Notes under the pieces: generated by a model
Seen by the model: the letters and a program-made list of their open reading frames with translations, nothing else
Databases searched by the model: none
Told to the model about the DNA's origin: nothing
Position numbers and translations under genes: made by a program
Source: Xylophilus ampelinus
GTDB lineage: Bacteria; Pseudomonadota; Gammaproteobacteria; Burkholderiales; Burkholderiaceae_C
Reading direction: 5' to 3'
NCBI RefSeq assembly: GCF_901875635.1
Contig: NZ_CABFMN010000119.1
Coordinates: forward strand, 1 to 34,638
Length of the DNA: 34,638 nucleotides
Part shown: one piece after another, positions 6,721 to 14,273 of the stretch
Layout: each line of letters starts with the position of its first letter
How positions within the stretch are numbered: the stretch's first letter is position 1

Positions 6721-9339
6721 TCAGGCCCGCTCGCGGGTGTGCAGTTTCTTGAGTGTGTACAGCGCGTCCAGCGCCTCCCGGGGGCTCATCGCGTCGGGGT
6801 CGAGCGCAGCCAGGGCGGATTCTACGGGGCTGTCCACCGGGGCCTCTGCCACGGGCGGCGGCGCGAACAGGTCGACCTGGGCGCGCGTCTCGTTCTGCTG
6901 CGCTTCCAGCGCCTCCAGCGCCTGGCGGGCGTGGTTGACCACCGCGGCCGGCATGCCCGCGAGGCGCGCGACCTGGATGCCGTAGCTGCGACTGGCCGGG
7001 CCGGGCTGCACCTCGTGGAGGAACACGATGTCGCGTCCCGACTCGGTGGCGCTCACGTGCATGTTCACGGCGCCATGGTGGCTGGCCGGGAACTCCGTCA
7101 GTTCGAAGTAGTGCGTGGCGAAGAGCGTGAAGGCCTTGGTGCGGTCGTGCAACTGCGCCGCTATGCCCGCGGCCAGGGCCAGGCCGTCGAAGGTGCTGGT
7201 GCCGCGGCCGATCTCGTCCATCAGCACCAGTGAGTGTGCCGAGGCCGCATGAAGGATCTGCGCCGCCTCGGTCATCTCCAGCATGAAGGTCGACTGCGCG
7301 TTGGCCAGGTCGTCCGCCGCGCCGATGCGCGTGTGGATCGCGTCGATGGGCCCGAGCCGGCAACTGCGCGCCGGCACGAAGGAGCCGATCGAGGCCAGCA
7401 GCACGATGATCGCCACCTGCCGCATGTAGGTCGACTTGCCGCCCATGTTCGGGCCGGTGATGACCTGCATGCGCTGCGACGGGCCCAGGCGCGTGTCGTT
7501 GGCGATGAAGGCGCCCAGCGAGCGCTCGGCCAGCCGCGCCTCCACCACCGGGTGGCGGCCCTGCTCGATCTCGATGCACGGGTGGGCGACGAAGCTCGGC
7601 GCGGCCCAGTTCAAGGTCAGGGCGCGTTCGGTCAATGCGCACAGGGCATCGAGCGTGGCGAGGGCACCCGCCATGCGCGTCAGCGCGGGCACGTGCGCCT
7701 GCAGCGCGTCCAGCAGCTGCTCGTACAGCCACTTCTCGCGCGCCAGCGCGCGGTCCTGTGCGCTCAGCGCCTTGTCCTCGAAGGCCTTGAGTTCGGGCGT
7801 GATGAAGCGTTCGGCGTTCTTCAGCGTCTGGCGGCGGCGGTAGTGCTCGGGCACTTTCGAGAGCGCGCTCTGCGTCACCTCGATGTAGAAGCCGTGCACG
7901 CGGTTGAACTGCACCTTGAGGTTGGCGATGCCCGTGAGGTTGCGCTCGCGCGCCTCCAGTTCCACCAGGAAGCCGTCGGCGTTCTCGCTGATGGCGCGCA
8001 GCTCGTCCAGTTCGGCGTCGTGCCCGGGCGCGATCACGCCGCCGTCGCGCACCAGGGCAGCGGGCTCGGCGTCAATCGCCGCGGTCAGCAGTTCGGCGCA
8101 GCCCGGCGGCGCTTCCAGCTCTTCGGAAATATGGGTCAAAAGTGCCACGGACGCAGGCAGGACGGGCGCAAGCTGCTTCGATTTTTGTAGCGCCATGCAC
8201 AGCGCCAGCAGTTCGCGCGGTCGCACCTGCCGCAGCGCGATGCGGGCCGCGATGCGTTCGACGTCGCTGGTGTTCTTCAACTGCTCGCGCAGCAGCTTGA
8301 AGGGCGCGGCCGTCTGGCTGGGCGCCGGCGTCTGCAGCGCGGCGATGGCTTCCAGGCGCAGCTGCGCCTCGCTGCGATCGCGTCGCGGCGTCAGCAGCCA
8401 GCGCTTGAGCGCCCGGCTGCCCATGCCGGTCATGCAGGTGTCGAGCAGAGAGAAGAGCGTGGGCGCGTCCTCGCCGCGCAGTGTCTGCACCAGCTCGAGG
8501 TTGCGCCGCGTGGTGGGCGGCAGCTCGATCAGCTCGCCGTCGCGCTCGACCACGATGCGCTGCAGGTGCGACAGCGCCCGGCCCTGGGTGTGCTCGGCAT
8601 AGCCCAGCAGCGCGGCGGCGGCGGCATGCGCGTTCTCCAGGCCATCGGCACCCCACGCCTGCAGGCTCGCGGCGCCCATCTGCTCGAGCAGCTTGCGTTC
8701 GCCCAGTGCGGGGCCGAACTGCCAGGCCGGCCGGATCGACAGCGTGAAGGCGCCGCCGGCGGCGCGCGCGGCCTTCAGGCGCTGCTCGAAGGTGGGCGTC
8801 ACCTCGGCGCTGTAGAGCAGTTCGCTGGCGCCGATGCGCGCCAGCCAGGCCTCCAGTGCGTCGGCCGGGCATTCGGCCAGGTGCAGGTCCGCGCCCGTCA
8901 CGCTCAGCCATGCCAGCCCCAGCGTGTTGCGCGAGCCCGCATGCACCGCCAGCAGCAGCGATTCGCTCTTGTCCTGCAGCAGCTCGGCATCGGTCAGCGT
9001 GCCGGGCGTGACCACGCGCACCACCTTGCGCTCCACCGGCCCCTTGGCCGCGCCCACTTCGCCCACCTGCTCGCAGATCGCCACCGATTCGCCCAGCTTG
9101 ATGAGGCGGCCGAGGTAGGTGTCGACGGCATGGAAGGGCACGCCGCACATCGTCACCGGCGCGCCGGCCGACTGGCCGCGCTGCGTGAGCGTGATGTCGA
9201 GCAGGCGCGCGGCCTTCTCGGCATCGGCGTAGAAGAGCTCGTAGAAGTCGCCCATCCGGTAGAACAGCAGCGTGTCCGGGTGGTCGGCTTTCAGGCGCAG
9301 GTACTGCGCCATCATGGGGGTATGGGCGGAGAGGTCCAA
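6721..9339 (-). CDS. mutS: DNA mismatch repair protein MutS
   Basis: MutS recognises base mismatches and small loops in DNA and starts strand-directed repair with MutL. All family parts are present. The mismatch-probing Phe-X-Glu lies in GDFYELF (Phe32, Glu34), and the clamp and core regions follow. The ATPase has Walker [10 protein letters not shown] near residue 630, Walker [17 protein letters not shown] and ATHYFELTE. At 872 residues it is of normal length. The start is a TTG at 9339 that keeps residues before HTPMM, as in other MutS proteins; the ATG at 9315 is the alternative. About 20 residues near position 385-404 ([20 protein letters not shown]) are encoded by a copy of the dispersed 60-bp repeat described separately. 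Confidence 0.98.
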   Translation of the reverse strand: MDLSAHTPMMAQYLRLKADHPDTLLFYRMGDFYELFYADAEKAARLLDITLTQRGQSAGAPVTMCGVPFHAVDTYLGRLIKLGESVAICEQVGEVGAAKGPVERKVVRVVTPGTLTDAELLQDKSESLLLAVHAGSRNTLGLAWLSVTGADLHLAECPADALEAWLARIGASELLYSAEVTPTFEQRLKAARAAGGAFTLSIRPAWQFGPALGERKLLEQMGAASLQAWGADGLENAHAAAAALLGYAEHTQGRALSHLQRIVVERDGELIELPPTTRRNLELVQTLRGEDAPTLFSLLDTCMTGMGSRALKRWLLTPRRDRSEAQLRLEAIAALQTPAPSQTAAPFKLLREQLKNTSDVERIAARIALRQVRPRELLALCMALQKSKQLAPVLPASVALLTHISEELEAPPGCAELLTAAIDAEPAALVRDGGVIAPGHDAELDELRAISENADGFLVELEARERNLTGIANLKVQFNRVHGFYIEVTQSALSKVPEHYRRRQTLKNAERFITPELKAFEDKALSAQDRALAREKWLYEQLLDALQAHVPALTRMAGALATLDALCALTERALTLNWAAPSFVAHPCIEIEQGRHPVVEARLAERSLGAFIANDTRLGPSQRMQVITGPNMGGKSTYMRQVAIIVLLASIGSFVPARSCRLGPIDAIHTRIGAADDLANAQSTFMLEMTEAAQILHAASAHSLVLMDEIGRGTSTFDGLALAAGIAAQLHDRTKAFTLFATHYFELTEFPASHHGAVNMHVSATESGRDIVFLHEVQPGPASRSYGIQVARLAGMPAAVVNHARQALEALEAQQNETRAQVDLFAPPPVAEAPVDSPVESALAALDPDAMSPREALDALYTLKKLHTRERA
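8133..8191 (-). repeat. Dispersed ~60-bp element, copy B (in mutS)
   Basis: Read on the minus strand, this copy begins GCTAC and has an imperfect stem, then the core TGCGCCCGTCCTGCCTGCG and the end GGCACTTTTGACC. The core matches copy A (20857-20914) at most positions, and its 3' end matches copy C (32759-32818). It lies in frame in mutS and is read in the sense direction. Confidence 0.7.
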
Positions 9340-9460
9340 TCTGGGGTCCAGGCGTGAGCGGTGCGAGGGCGCTGCGGCATCGGGCCGCGACCGGGCAGGG
9401 GCCGGTGCCGTTCGCAGCGCGCATTATCCGAAGGCCGGCGGGCGCTTCGGCCAGCCCAAT

Positions 9461-9486
9461 GAAAACAGGCCGCGGAGGCGGCCTGT
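9461..9486 (-). terminator. Intrinsic terminator after the WYL-like gene
   Basis: A perfect 9-bp stem (ACAGGCCGC at 9465-9473, GCGGCCTGT at 9478-9486) with a four-base loop is followed on the minus strand by TTTTC. It separates the WYL-like gene from mutS, so mutS should have its own promoter between 9340 and 9460. Confidence 0.82.
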
Positions 9487-9511
9487 GCGTGGGGAGCGAT
9501 GTCGCCGGTCG

Positions 9512-10051
9512 TCAGGCCAGCGCACCCATCTGCGATTCCTCTTGCATCTCGCGCTTGCGGCGCGCCACGCGCACCGCGTCGACCCACAGGCCCACATTGA
9601 AGGGCTTGCCCGAGTTGGCGTTGCGCGCCGCGGCGATGCGCTCGAGCGGGAAGATCTTCGGGTCGTGCAGCGCGTCGCCCTTGGCGATGATGGCCTGGCG
9701 GTGCAGGTCGAGGCGCTCGACGTGGATGGTCCGCTCGGCGTACTTGCCGTAGATGTCGAGGTAGCGGATGTGGATGCGCGGCTGTTCGTCGACCACGACG
9801 GCGTCGCCGTCCTGTGTTTCACCGAGCTGGTCCCACAGCGTCGCGGGCTCGCTGGCGCGGGCGATGCTGCCGCGGGTGGTCGGTATGTCGAGCGGCACGT
9901 GCCCCGAGCGCACGCGCGCGGCGACGATGCGCCGGCGCTGCTGGCGCCGGCTCAGCAGGCGGTCCACCAGGCGGTAGACGAGCGCCAGCGCACCCAGCGC
10001 CACGAGGGCGATCAGCATGAATTGCTGCCAACTGGCGAGATCGATTTGCAT
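9512..10051 (-). CDS. Membrane-anchored protein with WYL-like domain
   Basis: The 179-residue protein has one N-terminal membrane helix (FMLIALVALGALALVYRLV, about residues 11-29). A basic stretch follows (RLLSRRQQRRR), so the rest should face the cytoplasm. From about residue 92 the sequence IHIRYLDIYGKYAERTIHVERL...FPLERI follows the pattern of WYL domains, which bind ligands or nucleic acids and are usually fused to a DNA-binding winged helix. No such helix is present here. The basic C-terminus (ARRKREMQEE) may be a nucleic-acid contact. An AGGGGTG nine bases before the ATG supports the start. It is a single-gene unit between its own terminator and a gap of about 160 bases. The WYL assignment is by eye only. 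Confidence 0.6.
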   Translation of the reverse strand: MQIDLASWQQFMLIALVALGALALVYRLVDRLLSRRQQRRRIVAARVRSGHVPLDIPTTRGSIARASEPATLWDQLGETQDGDAVVVDEQPRIHIRYLDIYGKYAERTIHVERLDLHRQAIIAKGDALHDPKIFPLERIAAARNANSGKPFNVGLWVDAVRVARRKREMQEESQMGALA

Positions 10052-10212
10052 GTCGGCGACACCCCTATCCGCGATGACGGGTACTGGCCCCGCCGGCCAG
10101 CGCCCCGTTCAACTCGATGTAGTTCTTTGGTACTCAGAGGTCTCGGATTGTGAACTTCTGTGCTCATTTCGTCAATGCGCCGGATGGCCAAAGGGGCGCT
10201 GCTGCGGGCGGG

Positions 10213-11070
10213 TCAGTCGTCGTGCGAATCGTGCGTGCCGGCGGCGCCGCGCCGCCAGTAGCCCGAGGCACGGATCCATTTCGGGTTGGCCTTGCATTCG
10301 TTCACGAGGTGGGCGCGCAGGGCCTTGGCGGCGGCCGACTCGCAACCGATCCAGGCGTGGAAGTCACCGGTGGGCAGCAGGGTCTCGCGCAGCGCGGCGA
10401 GCAGCGGGGGCTCCGATGCATCCGCCGGCGCGCGGCGGCGGTGCACCCAGACGATCCGTGCCTGCGCGGCGCTGGGCAGGGCGATCTCGTCCTCGGCGCC
10501 ATCGACTTCGGCCAGCACGACCGCCCGGGCACCGGCGGGCAGCTCCTGCAGGCGACGCGCGATGGCGGGCAGGGCCGTGTCGTCGCCAATGAGCAGGTGC
10601 CAGTCGAAGGCCGTGGGCACGATGAAGGAGCCGCGCGGACCCCCCACGCCGATCAGGTCGCCCGGCTCGGCGCGCTGCGCCCAGGCGGTCGCCGGGCCGG
10701 CGTCGTGCAGCGCGAAGTCGATCTGCAGCGTGCCGGCGTCCGCGTCGTGGTGGTGGGGCGTGTAGTCGCGCATCACCGGCTTGGCGCCATCGGGCCAGGC
10801 CATGCCCTCGGGCGTGGCGGTGGGCAGCGCCAGCCGGCCGGTGGCCGGGTCGGGAAAGAACAGCTTCACGTGGTCGTCGAAGCCGGGGCTGGTGAAGCCC
10901 TCCATGTCGGCGCCACCCAGCGTGATGCGGATGAGGTGCGGCGTGAGGCGTTCGGTGCGCTGCACCGACAGGCGGCGGAAGCGCAGCGTGTGGCGCACGC
11001 GCCGCGGCGTGCGCTCGGGGTGCGGCACGGCGGCCGCGGGAAGGTCGATGGTGGTGGCGAAGTCGGTCAT
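10213..11070 (-). CDS. Siderophore-interacting protein / NADPH ferric-chelate reductase
   Basis: This cytoplasmic flavoprotein of the ViuB/YqjH family reduces iron held by siderophores so that the metal is released. The 285 residues show the FAD-binding domain (RLTPHLIRITLGG, and RDYTPHHHD as the RxYT flavin motif), the family signature AEPGDLIGVGGPRGSF and the NAD(P)-binding part with LLIGDDTALPAIARRLQELP. It starts three bases after the stop of the PadR regulator gene and must be co-transcribed with it. The same pairing (yqjH with the nickel-responsive PadR-type repressor YqjI) is known in E. coli, so metal-dependent control is likely here as well. Confidence 0.93.
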   Translation of the reverse strand: MTDFATTIDLPAAAVPHPERTPRRVRHTLRFRRLSVQRTERLTPHLIRITLGGADMEGFTSPGFDDHVKLFFPDPATGRLALPTATPEGMAWPDGAKPVMRDYTPHHHDADAGTLQIDFALHDAGPATAWAQRAEPGDLIGVGGPRGSFIVPTAFDWHLLIGDDTALPAIARRLQELPAGARAVVLAEVDGAEDEIALPSAAQARIVWVHRRRAPADASEPPLLAALRETLLPTGDFHAWIGCESAAAKALRAHLVNECKANPKWIRASGYWRRGAAGTHDSHDD

Positions 11071-11073
11071 CGG

Positions 11074-11622
11074 TCAGATCCGTTCGATTTGTTGCGCGGC
11101 ATGGTCGAGCACGGCCGCGAAGGCGTGCGCCTGTTCATCGTCGAGGGGTTGGCGCGCGAGCCGCATGCGCATCGCGAGCTTGAGGTTCTCGATGGCCCGC
11201 ATGACCTGCGGCGGCCGGCCGGCGCGCAGGCCCGCGCCGTCCACGCCCGCCTGCATGCGGGCCATGAGTTCATCGGTGAGGGGGCGGTTGGCCTGCAGGT
11301 GCGCCTGCCCGGCCGGTGTGACCGTGTAGCGCTTGCGGCCGCCCGCATCGGGGGCATCGACTTGTACCAGTCCCATTTCCTCCAGCAGGGTGAGCGTGGG
11401 ATAGACCACGCCGGGGCTCGGGCTGTAGCGCCCGCCCAGGCGTTCCTCGATGGCCTTGATGAGTTCGTAGCCGTGGCGGGGCGCGTCGGCAACGAGCTGC
11501 AGCAGCACGAGGCGCAGGCCGCCGCGGCCGAAGACGCGGTGGCCGCCGCCATGTTCGCCGTGGCCGTGGCGTCCGCGGCCGGTGCCGCGCTCGGAGCGAG
11601 GGGTGTCGTCGGAGGATGTCAT
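11074..11622 (-). CDS. PadR-family regulator with His-rich N-terminus (YqjI-like)
   Basis: The 182-residue repressor has a PadR winged helix (LRLVLLQLVADAPRHGYELIKAIEERLGG...YSPSPGVVYPTLTLLEEMGLV) and a helical C-terminal dimerisation region. The first 30 residues are rich in His and Gly (GRHGHGEHGGGHR), as in E. coli YqjI, which binds nickel through a similar extension and represses a ferric-reductase gene. The next gene here encodes just such a reductase. The ATG at 11622 was preferred to an upstream start at 11679, because the upstream residues would come from the operator region. A palindrome 13 to 36 bases before the start is the likely autoregulatory operator. Confidence 0.9.
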   Translation of the reverse strand: MTSSDDTPRSERGTGRGRHGHGEHGGGHRVFGRGGLRLVLLQLVADAPRHGYELIKAIEERLGGRYSPSPGVVYPTLTLLEEMGLVQVDAPDAGGRKRYTVTPAGQAHLQANRPLTDELMARMQAGVDGAGLRAGRPPQVMRAIENLKLAMRMRLARQPLDDEQAHAFAAVLDHAAQQIERI

Positions 11623-11634
11623 GTGCTTTCGATT

Positions 11635-11658
11635 TATATCTTGATCGTTAAAGATATA
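11635..11658. promoter_or_regulatory. Palindromic operator upstream of padR/ferric reductase operon
   Basis: TATATCTT and AAGATATA form a perfect inverted repeat with an 8-base spacer. The symmetry continues imperfectly outward through TTTCGAT and ATCGAAA (11627-11665). On the minus strand the inner arm contains TATAAA, a possible -10 box, so a bound dimer would block transcription of the regulator and reductase genes. That the PadR protein binds here is inference. Confidence 0.7.
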
Positions 11659-11731
11659 TCGAAAACTGGGGCGGCGCAAGTGCCAGCGCCGACCTGCACC
11701 TCACGGTGCGGTCGGATCAGATAGGTGGTTT

Positions 11732-11790
11732 ACTATGAATTCAGGAGCTACCGTCGCCCGCCGGACGGGCGAAAGAAGCTCTTTTCGCTT
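11732..11790 (+). repeat. Diverged copy D of the dispersed ~60-bp element
   Basis: This intergenic stretch has the same layout as copies A-C: ACTAT...GAGCT at the front, a strong TCGCCCG-CCGGA-CGGGCGA hairpin as core, and AAGCTCTTTTCGCTTGA at the end. Identity with the other copies is partial, so membership is less sure. It lies in the 222-base gap between the PadR start and the sulfatase stop. Confidence 0.5.
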
Positions 11791-11792
11791 GA

Positions 11793-11822
11793 GGAATTGC
11801 TAAGCCCAATCTGAGCAATTCC
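11793..11822. repeat. 9-bp perfect inverted repeat downstream of the sulfatase gene
   Basis: GGAATTGCT and AGCAATTCC are exact reverse complements separated by 12 bases. The repeat lies 22 bases past the sulfatase stop and could form the stem of a terminator for that operon, but no T-run follows on either strand. It may instead be a protein site. Confidence 0.55.
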
Positions 11823-11844
11823 GCCGCGCGTCACCTGCCCGGCA

Positions 11845-13170
11845 TCAACGCTGCGGCATGTCCTTGACCGAGTAGCCCAGGCTGACCGTCGCATCCTCTG
11901 GGATCGGCGGCATCGAGGCGTTCCAGTCCTCCCAGGCCTGGCGCATGCGCTGCAGGCGCTCGGGCTCCTTCTTGCCCTGGTTGGCGCGCTCGCGCTCGTC
12001 GCCCGGGAGGTTGAACAGGTAGTCGTTGCCGTCCACCCGCAGGTACTTCCAGTCGCCCTCGCGCAGCGCGCGCTGGCCGCGGTGGTTCATGCGCCAGTGC
12101 AGCGGGCGATCGAAGGTGTGGCTGGCGTCGCGCAGCACGGGCAGCAGCGACACGCCGTCGAGCGGGTAGTCCGGGTGCGCCGCCACGCCCGCGGCGTCGA
12201 GCATCGTCGCCGACCAGTCCATCGTCATGCACAGCTGGCGGCTCTGCGAGCCCGGCGCGATCACGGCCGGCCAGTGCGCGATCCAGGGCACACGGATGCC
12301 GCCCTCGGTCAGGTCCATCTTGCCGCCCACCAGCGGCCAGTTGTCCGAGAAGCGCTCGCCGCCGTTGTCGCTGGTGAAGACGATCAGCGTGTTGTCGAGC
12401 TGGCCGTTCCTGCGCAGCGCCTCGACGATCCAGCCGATGCCCTCGTCCATGTGGTGGATCATTCGGCGGTAGACGTGGATGTTGCCGCCGGCCAGGTCGA
12501 AGAGGTTGTCCTTCACGGCCGGGGCGCGGTCCGCGTCCTCGCGCGTTTCCCAGGGCCAGTGCGGCGCGGTGTAGTGCAGGCTCAGGAAGAAGGGGGCGTC
12601 GCCCTCGGCCATGCGGTCCACGTAGTCCACGGCACGGCGCGAGAGCAGGTCGGTGAGGTAGCCCTCGGCCTTCGATGCCTCGGCGCCTTCGTACAGGTCG
12701 TGCGTGCCGCGCGAGTCGCAGTGGGTGAAGTAGTCCACCCCACCCGCCATCGGCCCGAAGAACTCCTCGTAGCCCGAGCGCAGCGGCCCGAAGTGCGGCG
12801 GATGGCCCAGGTGCCATTTGCCGATGAGCGCCGTGCGGTAGCCCGCGTCCTTGAGCAGCGACGGCAGCGTCGGGTGCTCGGGCGGCATGCCCAGCGTGTC
12901 GCTGCCCCGGCTCTTGCTGTTGATCGGCTCCTCGGCCGCGCCCCGCAGGCGGTACTGGTAGCGCGCAGTGATCATGCCGAAGCGCGTGGGCGAGCACACG
13001 GGCGAGTTGGCGTAGCCCTGGGTGAAGAGCGCGCCCTCGGCCGCCAGCCGGTCCAGCACCGGCGAGACCGGGCCGAAGACCGCCTCGCGGCCGCCATAGC
13101 AGCCCAGGTCGGCGTAACCGAGGTCGTCGGCGACGATGAAGATGATGTTGGGACGGGTCGTCGTGGTCAT
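11845..13170 (-). CDS. Sulfatase (arylsulfatase family, formylglycine type)
   Basis: The 441-residue enzyme hydrolyses sulfate esters. It has the alkaline-phosphatase-like fold signatures: metal-binding NIIFIVADDLGY (Asp15, Asp16) and the sulfatase motif CSPTR, whose Cys59 would be oxidised to formylglycine. It also has GKWHLG and TSDNGG, the latter with the second pair of metal ligands. No signal peptide is seen, so the enzyme should act in the cytoplasm on an imported ester. It is the last gene of an operon with two Bug-type binding proteins, divergent from a MarR regulator. The substrate is unknown; an arylsulfate or alkylsulfate is plausible. Confidence 0.93.
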   Translation of the reverse strand: MTTTTRPNIIFIVADDLGYADLGCYGGREAVFGPVSPVLDRLAAEGALFTQGYANSPVCSPTRFGMITARYQYRLRGAAEEPINSKSRGSDTLGMPPEHPTLPSLLKDAGYRTALIGKWHLGHPPHFGPLRSGYEEFFGPMAGGVDYFTHCDSRGTHDLYEGAEASKAEGYLTDLLSRRAVDYVDRMAEGDAPFFLSLHYTAPHWPWETREDADRAPAVKDNLFDLAGGNIHVYRRMIHHMDEGIGWIVEALRRNGQLDNTLIVFTSDNGGERFSDNWPLVGGKMDLTEGGIRVPWIAHWPAVIAPGSQSRQLCMTMDWSATMLDAAGVAAHPDYPLDGVSLLPVLRDASHTFDRPLHWRMNHRGQRALREGDWKYLRVDGNDYLFNLPGDERERANQGKKEPERLQRMRQAWEDWNASMPPIPEDATVSLGYSVKDMPQR

Positions 13171-13192
13171 TGTGAAACCTCCGCGCTGCGCG

Positions 13193-13293
13193 CTGCGGTG
13201 CGAATGCCCTTCGGAGCGGCCGGGCGGGCGGGCGCAGATGCACCTTCGGCTTCGCCTGCGGTGCGAGCCCCCTTCGGAGCGGCCGGGCGGGCG
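13193..13293. repeat. Two 38-bp direct repeats between bug and sulfatase genes
   Basis: The 38-base unit at 13193-13230 recurs at 13256-13293 with three mismatches, a period of 63 bases. Both begin CTGCGGTGCGA and end CTTCGGAGCGGCCGGGCGGG plus CG. The second copy ends two bases before the stop codon of the upstream Bug gene, and the pair fills the gap before the sulfatase start. Confidence 0.85.
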
Positions 13294-13294
13294 C

Positions 13295-14263
13295 TCATGG
13301 GTTGTACCCCGAGGTCTTGACCACCGGCGCCCACTGCGCCCGGTAAGCCTTCAGCATGGCTTCGGTCTGCTCGCGCGTCGCGACCACCGGCACCAGCTTG
13401 TTGTCGGTGAAGCGGCGCTGCACCTCGGGCTCCTGCATCACCTCGCGGATGTCGCGCGCCAGGCGCTCGACCTTGTCGCGCGGCATCGAGGCGGGCGCGA
13501 AGAAGGTGTTCCAGCCCGAGGCGGCCAGGTCCAGCCCCGCCTCCTTGAAGGTCGGCACGTCGGGCGCGAAGGGCGAGCGTTTGGTGCCCGACATCGCCAG
13601 GATGCGCATCTTGCCCGCCTGGTACTGCGGCAGCTGCACGTCGAAGGTGTCGACGGCGATCGGCACCTGCCCGCCGATCAGGTCGGTGATCACCGAGGCC
13701 GAGCCCTTGTAGCCCACCACCTCGGTCGGCACCTTGGCCTTCTGGCCCAGCATCAGCGCGAAGAAGTGCGGCAGGCTGCCCGTGGCCGGCACGCCCACGT
13801 TGGCCTGGGCCGGGTTGGCGCGCATCCAGTCGAAAAGCTGCTTCAGGTCCTTGGCCGGCACCTGCGGGCCCACGGCCAGGCCGAAGTCGTAGTCGTTGAC
13901 GTGCGCGACGGGCTGGAAGTCCTTCTCGGGGTCGTAGCCGTTGTCCTTGAAGACCAGCGGCGCGACCACCATCACGGCGGGGTTGGCGACCATCAGCACG
14001 TTTTGTCCGGCCGTGGCGGCCTTGACCTGCTGGGCCGCGAGCCGCCCGCCCGCGCCGGGCTTGTTGTCGACCAGCACCGGCACACCGAGCTTCTGCGCCA
14101 GCCGGTCGCCGACGAAGCGCGCGACCATGTCGGTGGCGCCGCCGGGCGCGTAGCCGACGACCACGCGCAGCGGGCCGTCCAGCGGCTGGGCCTGCACGGC
14201 CGCGGCGGCCAGCAGGGTGAGCGCCGCGGCCAGCCGCGGCAGGGAATGAAAACGGGATGGCAT
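13295..14263 (-). CDS. Bug/TctC-family periplasmic binding protein
   Basis: The 322-residue protein has a Sec signal peptide (LAAALTLLAAAAVQAQ) and the Bug-family pattern LRVVVGYAPGGATDMVAR near the mature N-terminus. VLVDNKPGAGG follows, then GYKGSASVITDLIGGQVPIAVD. Such proteins bind carboxylated solutes in the periplasm for tripartite tricarboxylate transporters or act as sensors. No TctA or TctB membrane gene is present in this window. It begins 10 bases after the preceding Bug gene and is followed by the sulfatase gene, which hints at a sulfated organic acid as ligand (inference). Confidence 0.93.
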   Translation of the reverse strand: MPSRFHSLPRLAAALTLLAAAAVQAQPLDGPLRVVVGYAPGGATDMVARFVGDRLAQKLGVPVLVDNKPGAGGRLAAQQVKAATAGQNVLMVANPAVMVVAPLVFKDNGYDPEKDFQPVAHVNDYDFGLAVGPQVPAKDLKQLFDWMRANPAQANVGVPATGSLPHFFALMLGQKAKVPTEVVGYKGSASVITDLIGGQVPIAVDTFDVQLPQYQAGKMRILAMSGTKRSPFAPDVPTFKEAGLDLAASGWNTFFAPASMPRDKVERLARDIREVMQEPEVQRRFTDNKLVPVVATREQTEAMLKAYRAQWAPVVKTSGYNP

Positions 14264-14273
14264 GGCGCTTTCT

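Noticed and set aside
9423..9428. GATAAT as a mutS -10 box
   Set aside because: No matching -35 hexamer at the usual spacing.
10086..10102. CTGGCC-CCGCC-GGCCAG hairpin
   Set aside because: Short stem with no T-run and no clear place as a terminator.
10150..11724. 524-residue plus-strand open frame
   Set aside because: Antisense to the ferric reductase and PadR genes, both clearly real.
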